Source of the DNA: Alphaproteobacteria bacterium
GTDB taxonomy: Bacteria; Pseudomonadota; Alphaproteobacteria; UBA2966
Direction: 5' to 3'
NCBI GenBank assembly: GCA_018650465.1
Contig: JABIFY010000113.1
Coordinates: 1-39,303 of the forward strand
DNA length: 39,303 bases
Shown here: positions 1 through 8,415 of the stretch, piece by piece
Numbering within the stretch: the stretch's first letter is position 1
Layout: the number at the start of each line of letters is the position of its first letter
Program-made: the position numbers and the translations under genes
The notes under the pieces: model-generated
Database searches by the model: none
Told to the model about the DNA's origin: nothing
Seen by the model: the letters and a program-made list of their open reading frames with translations, nothing else

Positions 1-60
1 CACGAGTATAATCGCATTGGGTGGTCGGGAGGGGGAGCGGGCGGCCCGGCTAATCAAATC
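1..60. repeat. Dispersed palindromic repeat, family 1, edge copy
   Basis: The first 60 bases align along their whole length, with few differences, to the reverse complement of positions 2581-2640. The shared core is a GC-rich run containing GGGAGGGGGAG next to a conserved ATAATCGCA segment. In the complete copy near 2600 this run is one arm of a large hairpin, so the other arm of this copy probably lies just outside the window. It sits directly downstream of the serC stop codon. Confidence 0.7.
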
Positions 61-82
61 TTGAAAAGCAGGCAGAATTTAA

Positions 83-1237
83 CTAGGTAGCTTGATGCGA
101 CGCCTTGACTTCTGCAAAGGCCCAGTCGAGCCAGGGCATCAGGGCAGCGGTGTCGGCAGCTTCAACCGTGGCACCGCCCCAAATACGAAATCCGGGAGGA
201 GCCGAGGCGTAACCGGCGATATCGAAGGCAGCACCTTCTTTTTCCAGCAAGCCAGCCATTTCCTTGATCAAGGCCTTCTGTTCCGCCGCATCATGCCCGG
301 CAAACCAGGGATCAACGACGTTCAGACAGATGGAAGTCGAGGAGCGTAAGGCTTCATCTGCCACCATGAATTCGATCCACGGTGTTTTTGCTACCCAGTC
401 AGAAATGGCGGCCAGGTTGGCTTGGCTGCGCGCGATCAGGCCCTCAAGGCCATGACCGGCTGCCCATTTCAGGGCATCCAGGGCGTCTTCAATAACCAGC
501 ATGGAGACCGTGTTGATGGTGGCCCCCTTGAAGATGGCTTCATTGAATTTACCACCGGATGTCAGGCGGAAGACCTTGGGGATCGGCCAGGCAGGCACAT
601 ATGTGTTCAGGCGTTCAACGGCACGGGGGCTGAGGATAATCACGCCGTGGGCGGCTTCACCACCCAGAACTTTTTGCCAGGAAAAAGTCGTGACATCCAG
701 TTTCGGCCAGTCGAGGTCCATGGCGAAGATACCGCTGGTGGCATCACAGATGGTCAGGCCAGCACGATCCGCCGGAATCCAGTCTGCGTTTGGCACGCGC
801 ACACCCGATGTGGTGCCGTTCCAGGTGAAGATCACGTCGTTGTTAAAGTCGACGGAGGCCAGATCAGAAATCTGGCCATAGTCGGCTTCGATCAAGCGAT
901 GATCGATCTTCAGCTGTTTGACGACATCGATGGTCCATTGGGAACCGAAGTTCTCCCATGCCAGGACATCAACGCCACGCTGGCCGAGCAATGACCACAT
1001 GGCCATTTCAACCGCACCGGTGTCGGAGCCTGGCACAATGCCAATAAAATAATCGTCAGGTAATTTGAGAATGCTGCGCATACGGTCACAGGCGTCGTTG
1101 ATCTTCGCCTTGCATTCACCCGCGCGGTGCGAGCGTCCGTGATGTGCATTTTCGAGAGCAGCCGGAGTCCAGCCCGGTCGTTTGGCGCAAGGCCCCGATG
1201 AAAAACGAGGATTTGCAGGACGTATTTCTGGTTTCAT
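83..1237 (-). CDS. serC: Phosphoserine aminotransferase (alphaproteobacterial type)
   Basis: Makes 3-phosphoserine from 3-phosphohydroxypyruvate and glutamate using PLP, the second step of serine synthesis. The protein is 384 aa, normal for the alphaproteobacterial SerC subfamily. Its N-terminus [18 protein letters not shown] is the substrate-binding signature. The PLP site is visible as D165 in CDATSG and the Schiff-base lysine K189 in FSWQKVLGG. The ATG at 1237 follows a purine-rich GGAAGGAAGGG stretch. A TTGACA-type promoter and a hairpin leader lie upstream. The usual partner serA would be downstream, beyond the left edge, so its presence cannot be tested here. Confidence in function is high. 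Confidence 0.95.
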   Translation of the reverse strand: MKPEIRPANPRFSSGPCAKRPGWTPAALENAHHGRSHRAGECKAKINDACDRMRSILKLPDDYFIGIVPGSDTGAVEMAMWSLLGQRGVDVLAWENFGSQWTIDVVKQLKIDHRLIEADYGQISDLASVDFNNDVIFTWNGTTSGVRVPNADWIPADRAGLTICDATSGIFAMDLDWPKLDVTTFSWQKVLGGEAAHGVIILSPRAVERLNTYVPAWPIPKVFRLTSGGKFNEAIFKGATINTVSMLVIEDALDALKWAAGHGLEGLIARSQANLAAISDWVAKTPWIEFMVADEALRSSTSICLNVVDPWFAGHDAAEQKALIKEMAGLLEKEGAAFDIAGYASAPPGFRIWGGATVEAADTAALMPWLDWAFAEVKASHQAT

Positions 1238-1324
1238 GTTGTTTCCCTTCCTTCCAGAAGAGCAGCAACCCGTTGGGGGGTTGTAGCCCGCCGCGGACCA
1301 TAGAGATGTATAGTTTTATGTCAA
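1238..1324 (-). promoter_or_regulatory. serC promoter and hairpin leader
   Basis: On the minus strand a perfect TTGACA (1319-1324) is followed after 16 bp by TATGGT (1297-1302, 4/6 to consensus). The predicted leader of about 50 nt holds a hairpin with arms CAACCC (1266-1271 complement) and GGGTTG (1278-1283 complement), just before the ribosome binding site. A conserved serC leader RNA motif has been described in alphaproteobacteria. This hairpin could belong to it, but I cannot confirm a covariance match by eye. Confidence 0.45.
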
Positions 1325-1359
1325 CGCCAGAATTGAACCCATTTCAACTATTTCAATCT

Positions 1360-1376
1360 TGTTACATTGTGTAACA
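1360..1376. promoter_or_regulatory. TGTTACA-N3-TGTAACA dyad, candidate operator
   Basis: A perfect inverted repeat with 7-bp arms and a 3-bp centre (TTG) lies in the divergent region between serC and the plus-strand aminotransferase at 1438. Its size suits a dimeric helix-turn-helix repressor. No regulator gene is adjacent, so the cognate protein is unknown. Confidence 0.45.
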
Positions 1377-1437
1377 GCCAGTTGACAGGAAAGGTGGGTC
1401 ATGGCGTCTTGTTTTCAGGTTAGGGTAAAGGAACTGA

Positions 1438-2574
1438 ATGATGATCCCGTCACAACGCCATTTGTTTGATATCCCGGAAGATGTTGCCTATTTCAATTGC
1501 GCTTATATGTCGCCACTGAGCCACGTGGCACTGGCCGCGGGCGACATGGGGCTGAGGCGCAAATACAATCCCTGGAAAATGTTCCCGGCTGATTTTTTCA
1601 CTGAATCCGAAGCTACACGCGCCGTCTTCGCCAGTATGATCAATGCCAGTGCCGATGACATTGCCATTGTGCCTGCCGCCAGTTATGGCACGGCCATCGC
1701 CAGTGCCAACATCCCTCTGGCCAGTGGTCAGAACATTGTTTTGTTGGATGAACAGTTCCCTTCCAATGTCTATCCCTGGTTCGAACAGGCGAAGGCGGCC
1801 AGCGCAGAAATCATCACCATTGCGCGCCCCATAGATGATCAATGGACCCCTTTGATTCTGGACGCCATCAACGATAAAACCGGCATCGTCGCCCTGCCCC
1901 ATTGTCACTGGACGGACGGCGGTCTGATCGACCTCGTGGCCGTCGGCAAACGCTGCCGCGAAGTTGGCGCTGCCCTGGTCATCGACGCCACACAGTCATT
2001 GGGCGTTTTGCCCTTTGATGTGCAGGCCATCCAGCCAGATTTCATGGTGGCTGCGACATACAAATGGCTGATGGGTCCCTACACCATGGGATTTTGTTAT
2101 GTGGCGCCCAAATGGCACGATGGTCGCCCCCTGGAAGAGGGCTGGATCCAGCGCGGCGGGTCAGAAGACTTTTCCGGGCTTGTTGATTATCGCGAAGATT
2201 ACCAGGCCGGCGCGCGGCGTTATGACATGGGAGAGCGCGCAAACTTTGCCCTGATGCCTGTCGCCAAAGCCGCCCTCGACATGATTATGGATTGGGGTGT
2301 GGAAAAAATTCAGGCCACGTTGCGGTCCCGTACCAACACCATCGCCGAGCACGCCAAAGCCCTTGGTCTCGGCTCGATCGATCCTGACTTGCGGGCCGGG
2401 CATTTTCTGGGTCTACGTTTCCCAAAAGGTGTGCCCGACGGCCTTGCCGCCAAGATGGCCGACAACAATGTCTTTGTCAGTGTCCGCGGCCCGGCCATGC
2501 GCATTACGCCGCATGTGTTTAATACGGATGCTGATGTAGATAAATTGTTTGCCGTTCTGGAACAGGAAATATGA
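1438..2574 (+). CDS. Class V aminotransferase-fold PLP enzyme
   Basis: A PLP-dependent fold-type I protein of the class V family (cysteine desulfurase, isopenicillin N epimerase and kynureninase relatives), 378 aa. D183 in VIDATQSLG should contact the pyridine nitrogen, and K209 in AATYKWLMGP is the Schiff-base lysine. The N-terminus VAYFNCAYMSPL resembles the FNxAxxxP substrate-loop motif of this family. The start is well placed, with AAAGGAAC six bases before the ATG. A second class V gene follows on the same strand, separated by a large hairpin repeat, and the two may act in one pathway. The substrate cannot be told from sequence. The fold assignment is firm and the reaction is unknown. 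Confidence 0.85.
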   Translation: MMIPSQRHLFDIPEDVAYFNCAYMSPLSHVALAAGDMGLRRKYNPWKMFPADFFTESEATRAVFASMINASADDIAIVPAASYGTAIASANIPLASGQNIVLLDEQFPSNVYPWFEQAKAASAEIITIARPIDDQWTPLILDAINDKTGIVALPHCHWTDGGLIDLVAVGKRCREVGAALVIDATQSLGVLPFDVQAIQPDFMVAATYKWLMGPYTMGFCYVAPKWHDGRPLEEGWIQRGGSEDFSGLVDYREDYQAGARRYDMGERANFALMPVAKAALDMIMDWGVEKIQATLRSRTNTIAEHAKALGLGSIDPDLRAGHFLGLRFPKGVPDGLAAKMADNNVFVSVRGPAMRITPHVFNTDADVDKLFAVLEQEI

Positions 2575-2580
2575 ACCTTA

Positions 2581-2670
2581 TATTTGATTCACCAAGCCAG
2601 CCCACTCCCCCTCCCAACCACCCAGTGCGATTATCCTGTGGATGGTTGGGAGGGGGAGTGGCCTGGCCGG
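2581..2670. repeat. Dispersed palindromic repeat, family 1, complete copy
   Basis: Two perfect 19-bp arms, CCACTCCCCCTCCCAACCA at 2602-2620 and its exact complement at 2643-2661, flank a 22-bp loop. With one mismatch the pairing extends to 2596-2620 and 2643-2667. The left half matches the complement of positions 1-60. It lies between two co-directional genes and would form a very stable RNA hairpin, so it may end transcription or protect the 3' end. It also excludes the upstream ATG at 2642 as start of the next gene. Confidence 0.85.
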
Positions 2671-2689
2671 GCACCAGGAACCTGATAAC

Positions 2690-3919
2690 ATGAGCAGTCA
2701 CGAGTTTGGTGACGGGCCAAACAGTTTGTACGAAGAAACGCGTTTGCCTGAATTCAATATCGTCCGGGCCCGGCGGGAAACACCTGGTGCGGAAAACGTT
2801 TTGCATTTCAACAACGCCGGTGCGGCCTTGATGCCCGAGGTTGTCAGCCAAGCCGTCAACCGGCATCTGCAACTGGAATCTGAAATCGGCGGTTACGAAG
2901 CCGCTGCCCGGGCGGCCCGACCGCTGGCCCGGGTCTATGATGTTGTGGCAAATCTGATTAACGGTCATCCATCGGAAGTGGCCATTGTGGAAAATGCCAC
3001 GCGCGCCTGGGACATGGCCTTTTATGGCATGTCCTTTCAGACCGGCGACCGCATCCTGACCTGCCGTACAGAATATGCCTCCAACTATATTGCCTTTTTG
3101 CAGGTTGCCCGCAAAACCGGGGCCGTGATTGACGTCGTGCCCTCTGACGATAGCGGCCAGGTTGACGTCAACGCCCTCGCCAACATGATCGATGATCGCG
3201 TCAAACTGATCGCCATCACCCATGTGCCGACCAATGGTGGCCTGGTCAATCCGGCGGCTGGCGTCGGTCAAGTTGCCAACGCTGCCCGCATTCCCTTTTT
3301 GCTGGATGCCTGCCAGTCCGTCGGCCAGATGCCCATTGATGTGGCAGACATTGGCTGCGATATGCTCTCGGCCACGGGGCGCAAATATTTGCGCGCCCCG
3401 CGCGGCACAGGATTTTTATGGGTGCGGGATGGCATGCTGGATAAACTGGAACCGCCGTTCCTTGATCTGCATGCTGCCAGTTGGACCGGCCCCGACACAT
3501 ACGAGTTACAGCCCGATGCCAAACGGTTCGAGAACTGGGAAGGATATGTGGCTGGTCGCGCCGGTCTCTGTGCCGCCGCCGAATATGCCCAAGCTTGGGG
3601 CCTGGACAAAAGCTACGCCCGCATCCAGACCCTGGCCGCAGGTTTACGCGACAAGCTGTCATCCCTGCCCGGTGTATCCGTGCACGACATCGGTGTTGAA
3701 AAATGCGGCATCGTAACCTTTCAAAAAACAGGTCTGGACGCCGACGACAGCGTAGAGCATTTGCGTGACCAGGGCATCAATATCTCCAGCTCCTCACCTT
3801 TTTCCACCCGCCTCGATTTCGAAGACCGGGGCCTGGACACCCTGTTGCGCGCCAGTGTGCATTATTACAACACCGACGCAGAGATTGAGCGCTTTTGTGA
3901 GGCGGTAGAGGGTTTGTAA
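2690..3919 (+). CDS. Class V aminotransferase-fold PLP enzyme (second copy)
   Basis: PLP fold-type I class V protein, 409 aa from the ATG at 2690. This start follows CCAGGAAC and avoids the hairpin arm that contains the in-frame ATG at 2642. HFNNAGAALMP (residues 39-49) is the substrate-loop motif. D206 in LLDACQSVGQ and K232 in ATGRKYLRAP are the PLP contacts. The RKYLRAPRGTGFL stretch is typical of cysteine desulfurase-like and EgtE-like C-S lyases, so a lyase or epimerase role is as likely as transamination. It differs clearly from the protein encoded at 1438, so this is not a recent duplication. A palindromic repeat that could act as terminator follows at 3943. Confidence 0.85.
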   Translation: MSSHEFGDGPNSLYEETRLPEFNIVRARRETPGAENVLHFNNAGAALMPEVVSQAVNRHLQLESEIGGYEAAARAARPLARVYDVVANLINGHPSEVAIVENATRAWDMAFYGMSFQTGDRILTCRTEYASNYIAFLQVARKTGAVIDVVPSDDSGQVDVNALANMIDDRVKLIAITHVPTNGGLVNPAAGVGQVANAARIPFLLDACQSVGQMPIDVADIGCDMLSATGRKYLRAPRGTGFLWVRDGMLDKLEPPFLDLHAASWTGPDTYELQPDAKRFENWEGYVAGRAGLCAAAEYAQAWGLDKSYARIQTLAAGLRDKLSSLPGVSVHDIGVEKCGIVTFQKTGLDADDSVEHLRDQGINISSSSPFSTRLDFEDRGLDTLLRASVHYYNTDAEIERFCEAVEGL

Positions 3920-3942
3920 GGGACGCTATTCCGACAAACGCT

Positions 3943-3973
3943 CCGTCACCCCGCACTTGATGCGGGGTGACGG
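3943..3973. repeat. Palindromic repeat, family 2; likely bidirectional terminator
   Basis: Perfect 13-bp arms CCGTCACCCCGCA and TGCGGGGTGACGG around a 5-base loop CTTGA, lying between convergent genes. The same unit recurs at 10251-10343. GC-rich palindromic intergenic repeats of this kind are common in alphaproteobacteria. The position suggests it insulates transcription from both sides. Confidence 0.75.
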
Positions 3974-4000
3974 GAGAGCGAAATCCTGATTGCCTACAAC

Positions 4001-4792
4001 TTAACCAAACGCCAGAGACACGCGCCCCAAACCCTTGATCTCTCCGGTGGCGCTTTCGCCCTTGTCCAGCCAGGCGGTTTTGACCAATGATCCCAACATG
4101 ATGAATTCGCCAGCCTTTAACGTCTTGCCATAACCGCCCATGGTGTTGGCGACGAAGGCCAGGGCTTCAAGAGGATGGCCGAGCACATCGCGGCCGTGGC
4201 CGACGCTGGTCTCAGTGCCGTTCACGACCATGGTGCCTTCGATGGCTTCCAGGTCCAGGTTTTGCCAGTCGTTAACTTCATCACCCAGCACGCAACCGGC
4301 ATTACAAAAATCATCGGCCACCAGGGTGATGGCAGGCATGTCCAGAATGCCCATATAGCGATCATCCACAACTTCGAAACCAGGCATCAGGGCGGCGATA
4401 TGGCCTTCCAGATCCTGACGGGTCCAGGGTTCTGCACGGGGCTCAATGTCTTTGCCAAGGCGCACCACAATTTCCAGTTCAATCCCCGGCGAACAATATT
4501 GGCTGCGATCCAGGTCGCCGTGGTTGCGGGCCACCAGATTGCGCCGGACCCGCCCCATGCTGGGTGTGGTCATCTTCATATAGGCTTGCATTGTGGTTGA
4601 GGTTACGCCCACCTTCCAGCCGCCATATTCCTCGCCCTGTTGGCTGAACCAGTCATGCACGGCCCACTGGATATCGTAGGCGTCGTCAAAACTTTCCGGG
4701 TTTGTACCATCGGGCAAGCTGTTGAAGGCTTGTTGTGCTACCCGGTGTTCACCGATAAAGGCAGCGGCTTCTTTTTGTTTTTCAGATGGCAT
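4001..4792 (-). CDS. 2-keto-4-pentenoate hydratase / fumarylacetoacetase-fold protein
   Basis: Belongs to the FAH/MhpD superfamily, divalent-metal enzymes that hydrate or hydrolyse 2-oxo acids in ring-cleavage and sugar-acid pathways. The protein is 263 aa from the ATG at 4792, which overlaps the upstream dehydrogenase stop by 11 bp and has AAAGG nine bases upstream. A longer reading to 4834 would run further into that gene and lacks a site. The metal ligands are visible as E105 and E107 in GIELEIVVRLG and E140 in PGFEVVDDRY. GWKVGVTS (58-65) is the substrate-loop lysine motif of 2-oxo-pentenoate hydratases. Together with the tartrate/D-malate dehydrogenase-type partner it suggests hydroxy-dicarboxylate or oxo-acid catabolism. 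The exact substrate is unknown. Confidence 0.8.
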   Translation of the reverse strand: MPSEKQKEAAAFIGEHRVAQQAFNSLPDGTNPESFDDAYDIQWAVHDWFSQQGEEYGGWKVGVTSTTMQAYMKMTTPSMGRVRRNLVARNHGDLDRSQYCSPGIELEIVVRLGKDIEPRAEPWTRQDLEGHIAALMPGFEVVDDRYMGILDMPAITLVADDFCNAGCVLGDEVNDWQNLDLEAIEGTMVVNGTETSVGHGRDVLGHPLEALAFVANTMGGYGKTLKAGEFIMLGSLVKTAWLDKGESATGEIKGLGRVSLAFG

Positions 4793-5855
4793 CAGCGATG
4801 GCCTTTCCCAGTTCTTCAGTTGTACCGGTGCCACCCAGATCCGGGGTCAACACCTTGCCTTCGGCGATCACGCGCTTGAAGGCATCTTCAATGGCCTGGG
4901 CTGCTTCCACATGGCCCAGATGTTCCAGCATCATGGCCCCGGACCAGATTTGGGCGATGGGGTTGGCAATGCCCTGGCCCGCAATGTCGGGGGCGGAGCC
5001 ATGCACCGGTTCAAACATGGACGGCATATCGCCCGCCGGATTGATGTTGCCACTGGGGGCGATGCCAATGCCGCCAACCACGGCGGGTCCCAGGTCGGAA
5101 AGAATATCGCCAAACAGATTGGAGCCGACGACGACATCAAAATAGTCCGGCTTGCCGACAAAGTGAGCACAGAGGATATCGATATGAAACTTGTCAGTGC
5201 TGATGCCGGGATATTCTGCTTCGATGGCTTCGAAGCGTTCATCCCAATAGGGCATGGTGTGGATAATGCCGTTGGACTTGGTGGCCGAGGTCAGATGTTT
5301 GGCGGGACGCTGTTCGGCCAGGCTAAAGGCATAGCGCATGATGCGATCGACGCCTTGTTTGGTGAACATGCTGTCCTGGACGACGAGTTCTTGTTCGGTC
5401 CCGGCATAGAGCCTGCCGCCGATTTCCGAATATTCACCTTCAACATTTTCGCGCACGATGATCATGTCGATGTCGCCAGGGCCATAGCCCTTCAACGGGC
5501 AATTGATGCCTTCAAACAATTTCACCGGACGGACGTTCGCATATTGAGAGAAAGCCCGTCGGATCGGAATGAGCAGGCCCCACAGGGAGATATGATCCGC
5601 CACGCCGGGAAAACCCACAGCGCCCAGGAATATCTGGTCGAATTCGCCCAAGGTCTTGAGGCCGTCTTCCGGCATCATCTCGCCACCTTTAAGATATTTT
5701 TCGCAAGACCAGTCGAATTCCGTCCATTCCAGACCGATGTCAAATTTGGCGGCGGCGGCTTCCAGCACCCGGATGCCTTCCGGCACCACTTCCTTGCCAA
5801 TACCATCCCCGGCAATCACAGCAATCCGGTGCGCGTTTGTAACGTTTGAAGTCAT
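4782..5855 (-). CDS. Tartrate dehydrogenase / D-malate dehydrogenase family protein
   Basis: NAD-dependent beta-hydroxyacid oxidative decarboxylase of the isopropylmalate/isocitrate dehydrogenase superfamily, 357 aa. IAVIAGDGIGKEVVPEG (residues 11-27) is the N-terminal nucleotide-domain signature. VRENVEGEYSEIGGR carries the family's substrate-loop residues, and the metal site lies in VVVGSNLFGDILSDLG. FEPVHGSAPDIAGQG near the C-terminus is the NAD-binding loop. The Trp-rich DHISLWGLLIPIRR segment matches the TtuC/DmlA tartrate and D-malate dehydrogenases and not LeuB. It is translationally coupled to the downstream hydratase. Tartrate, D-malate and alkylmalates are all plausible substrates. 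Confidence 0.88.
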   Translation of the reverse strand: MTSNVTNAHRIAVIAGDGIGKEVVPEGIRVLEAAAAKFDIGLEWTEFDWSCEKYLKGGEMMPEDGLKTLGEFDQIFLGAVGFPGVADHISLWGLLIPIRRAFSQYANVRPVKLFEGINCPLKGYGPGDIDMIIVRENVEGEYSEIGGRLYAGTEQELVVQDSMFTKQGVDRIMRYAFSLAEQRPAKHLTSATKSNGIIHTMPYWDERFEAIEAEYPGISTDKFHIDILCAHFVGKPDYFDVVVGSNLFGDILSDLGPAVVGGIGIAPSGNINPAGDMPSMFEPVHGSAPDIAGQGIANPIAQIWSGAMMLEHLGHVEAAQAIEDAFKRVIAEGKVLTPDLGGTGTTEELGKAIADAI

Positions 5856-5922
5856 GTGAGGTCAGCTCCGCCAGTAATATCAGATCCAGAACAAAAACTG
5901 ATGCTAAGCGATCAAGCGGAGA

Positions 5923-5966
5923 ATTGCCAGGTGATTGCCAGGTGAATGCCAGGTGAATGCCAGGCG
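5923..5966. repeat. Four tandem 11-bp repeats
   Basis: Four consecutive copies of an 11-base unit (ATTGCCAGGTG twice, AATGCCAGGTG, AATGCCAGGCG) lie between the stop of the SPOR lipoprotein gene and the start region of the dehydrogenase gene. Copies differ at one base each. It could be a slippage-prone spacer or an array of binding sites; no known motif was recognised. Confidence 0.8.
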
Positions 5967-5972
5967 GCTGAC

Positions 5973-6887
5973 TTATTGTTTGGTTTTAACGGCGACGCAA
6001 TCAACGCCCTTGTCCTTGAGCGATTTACAGGCTGTTTTGGCATCATTGCGAGAGGCATATTCATTGATGACGATCAGTGTAAATACATGGCCCTTTTTGT
6101 TCGGCTTGGTGGGTACATAGCGTACCTTTGCATCGTTCAGTTCCAACACCGTTGTGCTGGCCAGAATTTCAGACCAGCCAGTTTCCGCCCCGTTGAGCGT
6201 TTTGTAGGCGGCAAGCTGAACACCCCAAGGCAGGCCAGCTGAATTTTTTACCAGTTGTTTGGGTGCCTTTTTTGGCGCGGCAGGTGCCATAGGCTTGCCC
6301 GAAATGCTATGTACTTCAGATTTCAGTTCGACAACTTTCAGATCAAGTTCAGCAAATAATTCAGGCAATGTTTCCATGCGCTGGGTCATGTGGTGGACAC
6401 GCTCGGACACATCCTCCAGACGCTCGGATAATGCGTGAATGCGCTCGTTTATGGCCATCATTTGCTTGTCAACAAACGAGACAGAGACACCTGGCAACTG
6501 ATTAGCTCCTTTGTTGGATGCTCTGTCAGCGGCCCCGGCTTTTGCCTTTGCTTCGTTCTCACGCAGCTCTTTTTGCATGGCGGCAAAATCGGCGTCTTCC
6601 TTTTTCTCTTCTTTCTTTTCTTTTGCGACCTCTTTTTCTTCTTCATCGTGGGCCTTTTTGTCAGCCGCCTTTGCCTCGGTGACTTTTTCTCTCGCAAGGG
6701 CTTCTTTGGCCAAGTCTTCTTTCGACTTGTCGAAGTTCATGATTATGGAGGCCTTTTTGGCCATGTCATCATCACTTAAATCCGGCTTACCTGATTGCAG
6801 GCAGCCCGCGACCAGCAGAGAAGTAGCCATGGCAAAAGACACAACGCCAATGCGGCGAAAATTCACGACATTCAAATTCAAGGACAT
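5973..6887 (-). CDS. SPOR-domain lipoprotein with charged coiled coil
   Basis: A 304-aa envelope protein. The N-terminus has a hydrophobic signal ending in the lipobox LVAGC, with lipidated Cys29. Residues about 60-120 are an extreme Lys/Glu/Ala-rich stretch, and 140-200 form a heptad-type coiled coil. The C-terminal 80 residues, starting WGVQLAAYKTLNGAETGW, form a SPOR fold, which in other proteins binds denuded septal peptidoglycan. It is therefore probably membrane-anchored and acts at the division site or cell wall. A GGGGGAG ribosome binding site lies nine bases before the ATG at 6887. It is transcribed alone. The family is recognised by architecture only; no specific orthologue is claimed. 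Confidence 0.8.
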   Translation of the reverse strand: MSLNLNVVNFRRIGVVSFAMATSLLVAGCLQSGKPDLSDDDMAKKASIIMNFDKSKEDLAKEALAREKVTEAKAADKKAHDEEEKEVAKEKKEEKKEDADFAAMQKELRENEAKAKAGAADRASNKGANQLPGVSVSFVDKQMMAINERIHALSERLEDVSERVHHMTQRMETLPELFAELDLKVVELKSEVHSISGKPMAPAAPKKAPKQLVKNSAGLPWGVQLAAYKTLNGAETGWSEILASTTVLELNDAKVRYVPTKPNKKGHVFTLIVINEYASRNDAKTACKSLKDKGVDCVAVKTKQ

Positions 6888-7011
6888 GACTTACAACTCC
6901 CCCGACCGGGCATAAAACCCGGTACCTATAAAATACCTGCTTGCCCGATAATTTATACCATTTTTGATATCGAATAGAAGTAGGTCAGGAATGCCAGGAA
7001 AGCGTTAAATA

Positions 7012-7527
7012 TCAGGACAGCATTAACTGGTAGTATTCCGGGTTCTCGAGGATACTGTTGTAATAGGGATCAATTTCCTGAAATCCCATAGAGCGGTATA
7101 GCCCGATGGCTTCGCTCATGGCGGCGACGGTATCCAGTCGCATGGCGGCATAACCGATGTTTGCCCCTTGGCGGATAATCGCTTCGGCCAGCTTGCGGCC
7201 CAGGCCCAGGCCTCGAAAATCATCGCACACATAAAGCCGCTTCATTTCGCAGATCACGCCGATGTCCGCATCGCGCTTTTGCAAGCGCAAACCAACAGCT
7301 CCGGCTGGCATGCCATCGACACGCGCCAACATCAAGGCCCCTTCCGGTTCGCCATAACAGCCTGGGAAAGTCGCCATTTCCTGGTCGAAGTTCTGGGAAC
7401 TTAAATCAAAATTCAGTGACCGGGCATACCCAAGGAAGATCGCTTTGACCGCAGCGATATCCTCAACCGAGCGGGCTTCAATGATCGTGATGCGAGGCAT
7501 TGCCTTAAAGACAGTATTTGTCGTCAC
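7012..7527 (-). CDS. GNAT family N-acetyltransferase
   Basis: GCN5-related acetyl-CoA-dependent acyltransferase, 171 aa from a GTG at 7527. The acetyl-CoA pyrophosphate loop is RGLGLGRK (residues 105-112), preceded by the strand MKRLYVCDDF. The C-terminal AIGLYRSMGFQEIDPYYN is the usual GNAT motif B. The GTG overlaps the stop of the phzF-like gene as GTGA, giving translational coupling. An alternative ATG at 7500 would give 162 aa and is also possible because the first nine residues are not needed for the fold. Substrate unknown. Confidence 0.85.
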   Translation of the reverse strand: MTTNTVFKAMPRITIIEARSVEDIAAVKAIFLGYARSLNFDLSSQNFDQEMATFPGCYGEPEGALMLARVDGMPAGAVGLRLQKRDADIGVICEMKRLYVCDDFRGLGLGRKLAEAIIRQGANIGYAAMRLDTVAAMSEAIGLYRSMGFQEIDPYYNSILENPEYYQLMLS

Positions 7528-8303
7528 AACAAAAACTCGCCGACCAGCACCTCGCGGGCCTTGCCGGCAATAGCCACGCGGTCACCCTCAAAGCGGCAAT
7601 GTAACTCGCCACCACGGGCCGAAATTTGCCGGGCAAGCATCTCACTCTTGCCAAGACGGTCCGCCCAATAAGGAATAAGTGTGCAATGGGCAGAGCCTGT
7701 AACCGGGTCTTCGTCAATGCCTTCACCCGGAGCAAAGAAACGCGAGACAAAATCGCAGTTATCGCCCGGTGCAGTGACAATCGTGGCCCATTTTTCCAAG
7801 CGCGCCATGGCCGTAAAGTCGGGGGTGAGAGCGGCGACTTCTGCTTGTGTCTCATAAACAACAAAATAATCACGCGACTGCAAGGCCAGGGCAGGATTGC
7901 CGCCCAGAGCTTGCATCAAGACAGCATTCGCCTCCATGGCCTCCGGTGGGCGAGCGGGGAAATTCATCTCCATCAAATCACCCTGCCGGGTCACGACCAG
8001 ATCACCGCTTTTTGTGGAAAAGGTCAGCTTGTCCTGCGTGGGCTCCAGGCGATTAAAGATTACATGAGCAGATGCCAGTGTGGCATGACCGCAAAGGTCA
8101 ACTTCTGATCCTGGTGTGAACCAGCGCAAATCATATTTGCCATTCTCGCCGACAAAAAAGGCGGTTTCTGACAGATTATTTTCCATGGCCATATTCTGCA
8201 TGGTGGCGTCATCCAGCCAGGTTTGCAGCGGACAAATCGCCGCCGGATTGCCGGTAAACGGCTGATCGGCAAAAGCATCGATCTGATAAAGTGGAATTCT
8301 CAT
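7524..8303 (-). CDS. PhzF-family isomerase
   Basis: Member of the PhzF/diaminopimelate epimerase-like fold, 259 aa, the full family length. The N-terminal PLYQIDAFADQPFTGNPAAI and the catalytic glutamate E46 in NNLSETAFF are visible, as are GHATLASAHV and DEDPVTGSAHCTL in the second half. PhzF of phenazine synthesis isomerises a dihydro-hydroxyanthranilate, but most homologues lie outside phenazine clusters and have unknown substrates. No phenazine genes are nearby, so that role is not inferred. It forms a two-gene unit with the GNAT gene. Confidence 0.88.
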   Translation of the reverse strand: MRIPLYQIDAFADQPFTGNPAAICPLQTWLDDATMQNMAMENNLSETAFFVGENGKYDLRWFTPGSEVDLCGHATLASAHVIFNRLEPTQDKLTFSTKSGDLVVTRQGDLMEMNFPARPPEAMEANAVLMQALGGNPALALQSRDYFVVYETQAEVAALTPDFTAMARLEKWATIVTAPGDNCDFVSRFFAPGEGIDEDPVTGSAHCTLIPYWADRLGKSEMLARQISARGGELHCRFEGDRVAIAGKAREVLVGEFLL

Positions 8304-8341
8304 TGCTTGCGGTCCCCTTAACTGAATGTCCTGAAAGCTTG

Positions 8342-8380
8342 ATCCCCTGCCGCAGGATTATGTTGTCCGTGGCAGGGGAT
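8342..8380. terminator. Hairpin between phzF-like gene and DUF1127 remnant
   Basis: Arms ATCCCCTGCCGC and GTGGCAGGGGAT pair over 12 bp with one mismatch, and ATTTTA follows on the plus strand. On the minus strand, where the flanking genes lie, the following tract has few T residues, so it is only a candidate factor-independent terminator for the upstream DUF1127 gene. Confidence 0.45.
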
Positions 8381-8415
8381 ATTTTACCAAAGTCGTCTGT
8401 TACATCCGAATGCGA

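Noticed and set aside
4722-5849. Long plus-strand open frame (375 codons) opposite the tartrate dehydrogenase-type gene
   Set aside because: It is antisense to a clearly conserved gene, has no recognisable domain and its His/Gly/Ala-rich composition is typical of a complementary-frame shadow.
6458-6697. Very Lys/Arg-rich 79-codon minus-strand frame
   Set aside because: It is the alternate frame of the Lys/Glu-rich segment of the SPOR lipoprotein gene; the composition comes from repeated AAG/GAA codons.
7524-8303. Phenazine biosynthesis
   Set aside because: Only a PhzF-family gene is present; no other phenazine genes occur and the family is mostly of other function.
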